DNA of 64,000 nucleotides from the NCBI RefSeq assembly GCF_000422345.1, contig NZ_AULP01000003.1, positions 186,001-250,000 on the forward strand, in the 5' to 3' direction. The position numbers and the translations under genes were made by a program. Positions 62,445 to 64,000 of the stretch are shown one piece after another; position 1 is the stretch's first letter; each line of letters opens with the position of its first letter. This DNA comes from Neomelitea salexigens DSM 19753. GTDB lineage: Bacteria > Pseudomonadota > Gammaproteobacteria > Pseudomonadales > Spongiibacteraceae. The notes under the pieces were generated by a model, which saw nothing but the letters and a program-made list of their open reading frames with translations, was not told the DNA's origin and did not search any database.

Positions 62445-62759
62445 CTATTCACTGGTTTTCGCGCTCGACGCGCGGCGCTTCGCAGGCGTTTTACGGGCGG
62501 ATGGCTTGGCCTTGGTTTGGGTTTTGCTCTCCGAGTCGCGCTTGGTTGCCAGGCCGCTCACGGTTTTTAACAGGCGGGTGGTCATATCCAGCGTTTTCAT
62601 GCCCTCGGTGAAAGCCGTTTTGGCGATTTGCTGCACCATCTCCGTGTCGCCTTCGGTGATACGCTTTTGCACAGAGTCCCAAATAGGCTGCATATCGGGC
62701 AGGCCGACTAAGCGCCGCAGCTCTTCGGGTTCGATCTCCAGTTCTAAATGTACTTTCAT
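62445..62759 (-). CDS. DUF6489 family protein
   Basis: The 104-residue protein has an N-terminal MKVHLELEIEPEELRRLVGLPD start that fits DUF6489, a helical middle and a Lys/Ala/Ser/Thr-rich tail that looks disordered. Function unknown; the tail resembles those of phasin-like or nucleic-acid-binding proteins. It has an AAGGAGCAC ribosome site and lies 34 bases upstream of the GNAT-nitrilase gene. Confidence 0.7.
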   Translation of the reverse strand: MKVHLELEIEPEELRRLVGLPDMQPIWDSVQKRITEGDTEMVQQIAKTAFTEGMKTLDMTTRLLKTVSGLATKRDSESKTQTKAKPSARKTPAKRRASSAKTSE

Positions 62760-62836
62760 TCAAGGTGCTCCTTGTGGATATGCTGAGTATGCCACTGGCA
62801 AAGCAAGGGTCAATCACCTGTTGTTCGCGAATCGCA

Positions 62837-64000
62837 TTATTTTTGTAGCTGTCTCAAAACGTACTGCAAAATGCCGCCGCAGCGGAAGTATTCCGCCTCC
62901 TGCAGGGTGTCGATCCGGCTGTGGGCAAGCACCTCATGACGGTTGCCGTCGGCCCGCGACAGGATTACTCGCACGGCTTGCTTGGGCGTTAATTCAGCGT
63001 CGCAGGGAATCAAATCAACTTCTTCCAAACCGTTGAGATCAAGCATGGTCAAGGAAACTTCACCGTCTAATTCAAGCGGTAAAACGCCCATACCAATTAG
63101 GTTGGAGCGGTGAATGCGCTCGAAACTCTCAGCAATCACGGCGCGAACGCCTAGTAGCAATGTGCCTTTGGCAGCCCAGTCACGGCTAGAGCCCGTGCCG
63201 TATTGTTTGCCGGCGATAACAACGAGCGGCGTGTTGGTCGCGCGGTACTTTTCTGCTGCTGCAAAAATGGTGGTGACATCCTCACCATTGGGGGCCAGTG
63301 TAAAGCCGCCTTCTTTCTCGACCATGCGATTGTTCAGCCGGGTATTGGCGAAGGTGCCCCGTAGCATCACTTCGTGGTTGCCCCGCCGCGAACCATAGGA
63401 GTTAAAGTCAGCAGGCTCGATACCCAAGCTTTGTAGATAGTGGCCGGCGGGACTATCGTCGGCGATTTTACCCGCGGGCGAAATATGGTCGGTGGTGATG
63501 CTGTCGCCAAATACGCCAAGTATCCTGCCGTTGCGCAAGGCATCGAGCTGTTGTTTGGGAGCGGCGATATCGCTAAAGAAACTGGGCAGGCGAATATAAC
63601 TGGAGTCATCTTGCCAGTGGTAGGTCTGCCCGGTGGGGGCGTCGAGCTGGCGCCATTCCTCGGTGCCTTTAAAAACGTCGTCGTAGGCCTCTCGATACAT
63701 GCCACCGCTGACGATTTTGCGCACCTCATGGATTTCTGCGGAAGTCGGCCACAGATCTCGCAGAAACACTGGTTGTTCCATACTGTCGTGTGCGATGGGG
63801 TCGTTTTGCAGGTCGATCAAACTGGTGCCGGCCAGCGCAAAGGCGACGACCAGCGGCGGCGAAGCTAGCCAGCTCGCTTTAATTTGCGGGTGAATGCGGC
63901 CCTCAAAGTTTCGGTTGCCGGAGAGCACCGCCGACACCAGCATATCGCCGTCGTCGATGGCCCTGGCAACAGGCTCCGGCAGCGGACCGGAATTGCCAAT
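62837..64000 (-). CDS. acnA: Aconitate hydratase A, C-terminal part (5' end outside window)
   Basis: About 388 codons of the 3' part are present. The first visible residues, IGNSGPLPEPV, follow the CxxCIGNSG cluster-cysteine region that lies just outside. The reading frame then shows the swivel domain with IAGKQYGTGSSRDWAAKG, the arginine and serine active-site stretch of aconitases, and FERIHRSNLIGMGVLPLE near the end. AcnA interconverts citrate and isocitrate with a [4Fe-4S] cluster and so depends on the isc operon in this window. The length and motif order are normal. Confidence 0.96.
   Translation of the reverse strand: MGNSGPLPEPVARAIDDGDMLVSAVLSGNRNFEGRIHPQIKASWLASPPLVVAFALAGTSLIDLQNDPIAHDSMEQPVFLRDLWPTSAEIHEVRKIVSGGMYREAYDDVFKGTEEWRQLDAPTGQTYHWQDDSSYIRLPSFFSDIAAPKQQLDALRNGRILGVFGDSITTDHISPAGKIADDSPAGHYLQSLGIEPADFNSYGSRRGNHEVMLRGTFANTRLNNRMVEKEGGFTLAPNGEDVTTIFAAAEKYRATNTPLVVIAGKQYGTGSSRDWAAKGTLLLGVRAVIAESFERIHRSNLIGMGVLPLELDGEVSLTMLDLNGLEEVDLIPCDAELTPKQAVRVILSRADGNRHEVLAHSRIDTLQEAEYFRCGGILQYVLRQLQK

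Noticed and set aside
1-64000. CRISPR arrays, insertion sequences, prophage, tRNA or rRNA genes
   Set aside because: No regularly spaced repeats, transposase or integrase genes, or cloverleaf sequences were seen in the short intergenic gaps.

Overview
The window is chromosomal DNA of about 54% G+C (my estimate) from a gammaproteobacterium. It has no rRNA, tRNA, IS element, phage gene or CRISPR array that I can find. Gene order in the first half (rseP-bamA-skp-lpxD-fabZ-lpxA-lpxB-rnhB-dnaE-accA-tilS, then trmJ-iscRSUA-hscBA-fdx-iscX-ndk-rlmN-pilF-rodZ-ispG-hisS-yfgM-bamB-der) is that of Pseudomonas and its marine relatives. The steroid and acyl-CoA genes in the second half, with low mobile-element content, suggest a marine heterotroph of the Cellvibrionales/Spongiibacteraceae type. 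That placement is inference; the class assignment is firm.

Region 1 (1-14743): the 3' end of dxr, then a tightly packed cell-envelope and lipid A operon with several 1-4 bp stop/start overlaps, running into rnhB, dnaE, accA and tilS. Region 2 (14740-21318): trmJ, then the iron-sulfur cluster operon. The iscR promoter carries two abutting 25-bp type 1 IscR-like sites, and a terminator-like hairpin separates iscA from hscB. Region 3 (21381-30785): ndk, rlmN, a PilF lipoprotein, rodZ, ispG, hisS, yfgM, bamB, der and a group III truncated globin. A convergent ZIP transporter/DUF454 pair (30799-31926) closes the housekeeping half.

Region 4 (32136-48045) is the most interesting part. Genes on the + strand encode a DUF35 protein, two thiolase-fold proteins that look like mycobacterial Ltp4 and Ltp3, a FadD19-like steroid/acyl-CoA synthetase, an EchA19-like hydratase, an alpha-methylacyl-CoA racemase, a nitroreductase, a delta-enoyl-CoA-isomerase-like crotonase and a thioesterase. 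Around them lie a limonene-epoxide-hydrolase-type enzyme, a cytochrome P450, two TetR regulators and a flavin-dependent dehydrogenase with the active-site pattern of 3-ketosteroid delta4-(5alpha)-dehydrogenase. The set parallels the Rv3515c-Rv3523 part of the actinobacterial cholesterol regulon. A plausible job is CoA activation, desaturation/hydration and aldol cleavage of a branched side chain on a sterol-like or isoprenoid substrate. Joined to its end by ATGA overlaps is a PpiC-type foldase plus HupE/UreJ-like membrane protein pair whose role is unknown.

Region 5 (48159-64000): leuA divergent from an Lrp/AsnC regulator across a repeat-rich control region, a Rieske ferredoxin, DUF2721, a PilZ protein, NDH-2, an acetyl-CoA hydrolase/transferase-family enzyme and a small secreted protein of unknown function. 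These are followed by an acyl-CoA dehydrogenase, an HIBCH-like crotonase with an altered active site, an esterase lipoprotein, two small membrane proteins, a GNAT-nitrilase fusion, a DUF6489 protein and the 3' part of acnA. Lipid and CoA-thioester catabolism is therefore spread through both sides of the second half.
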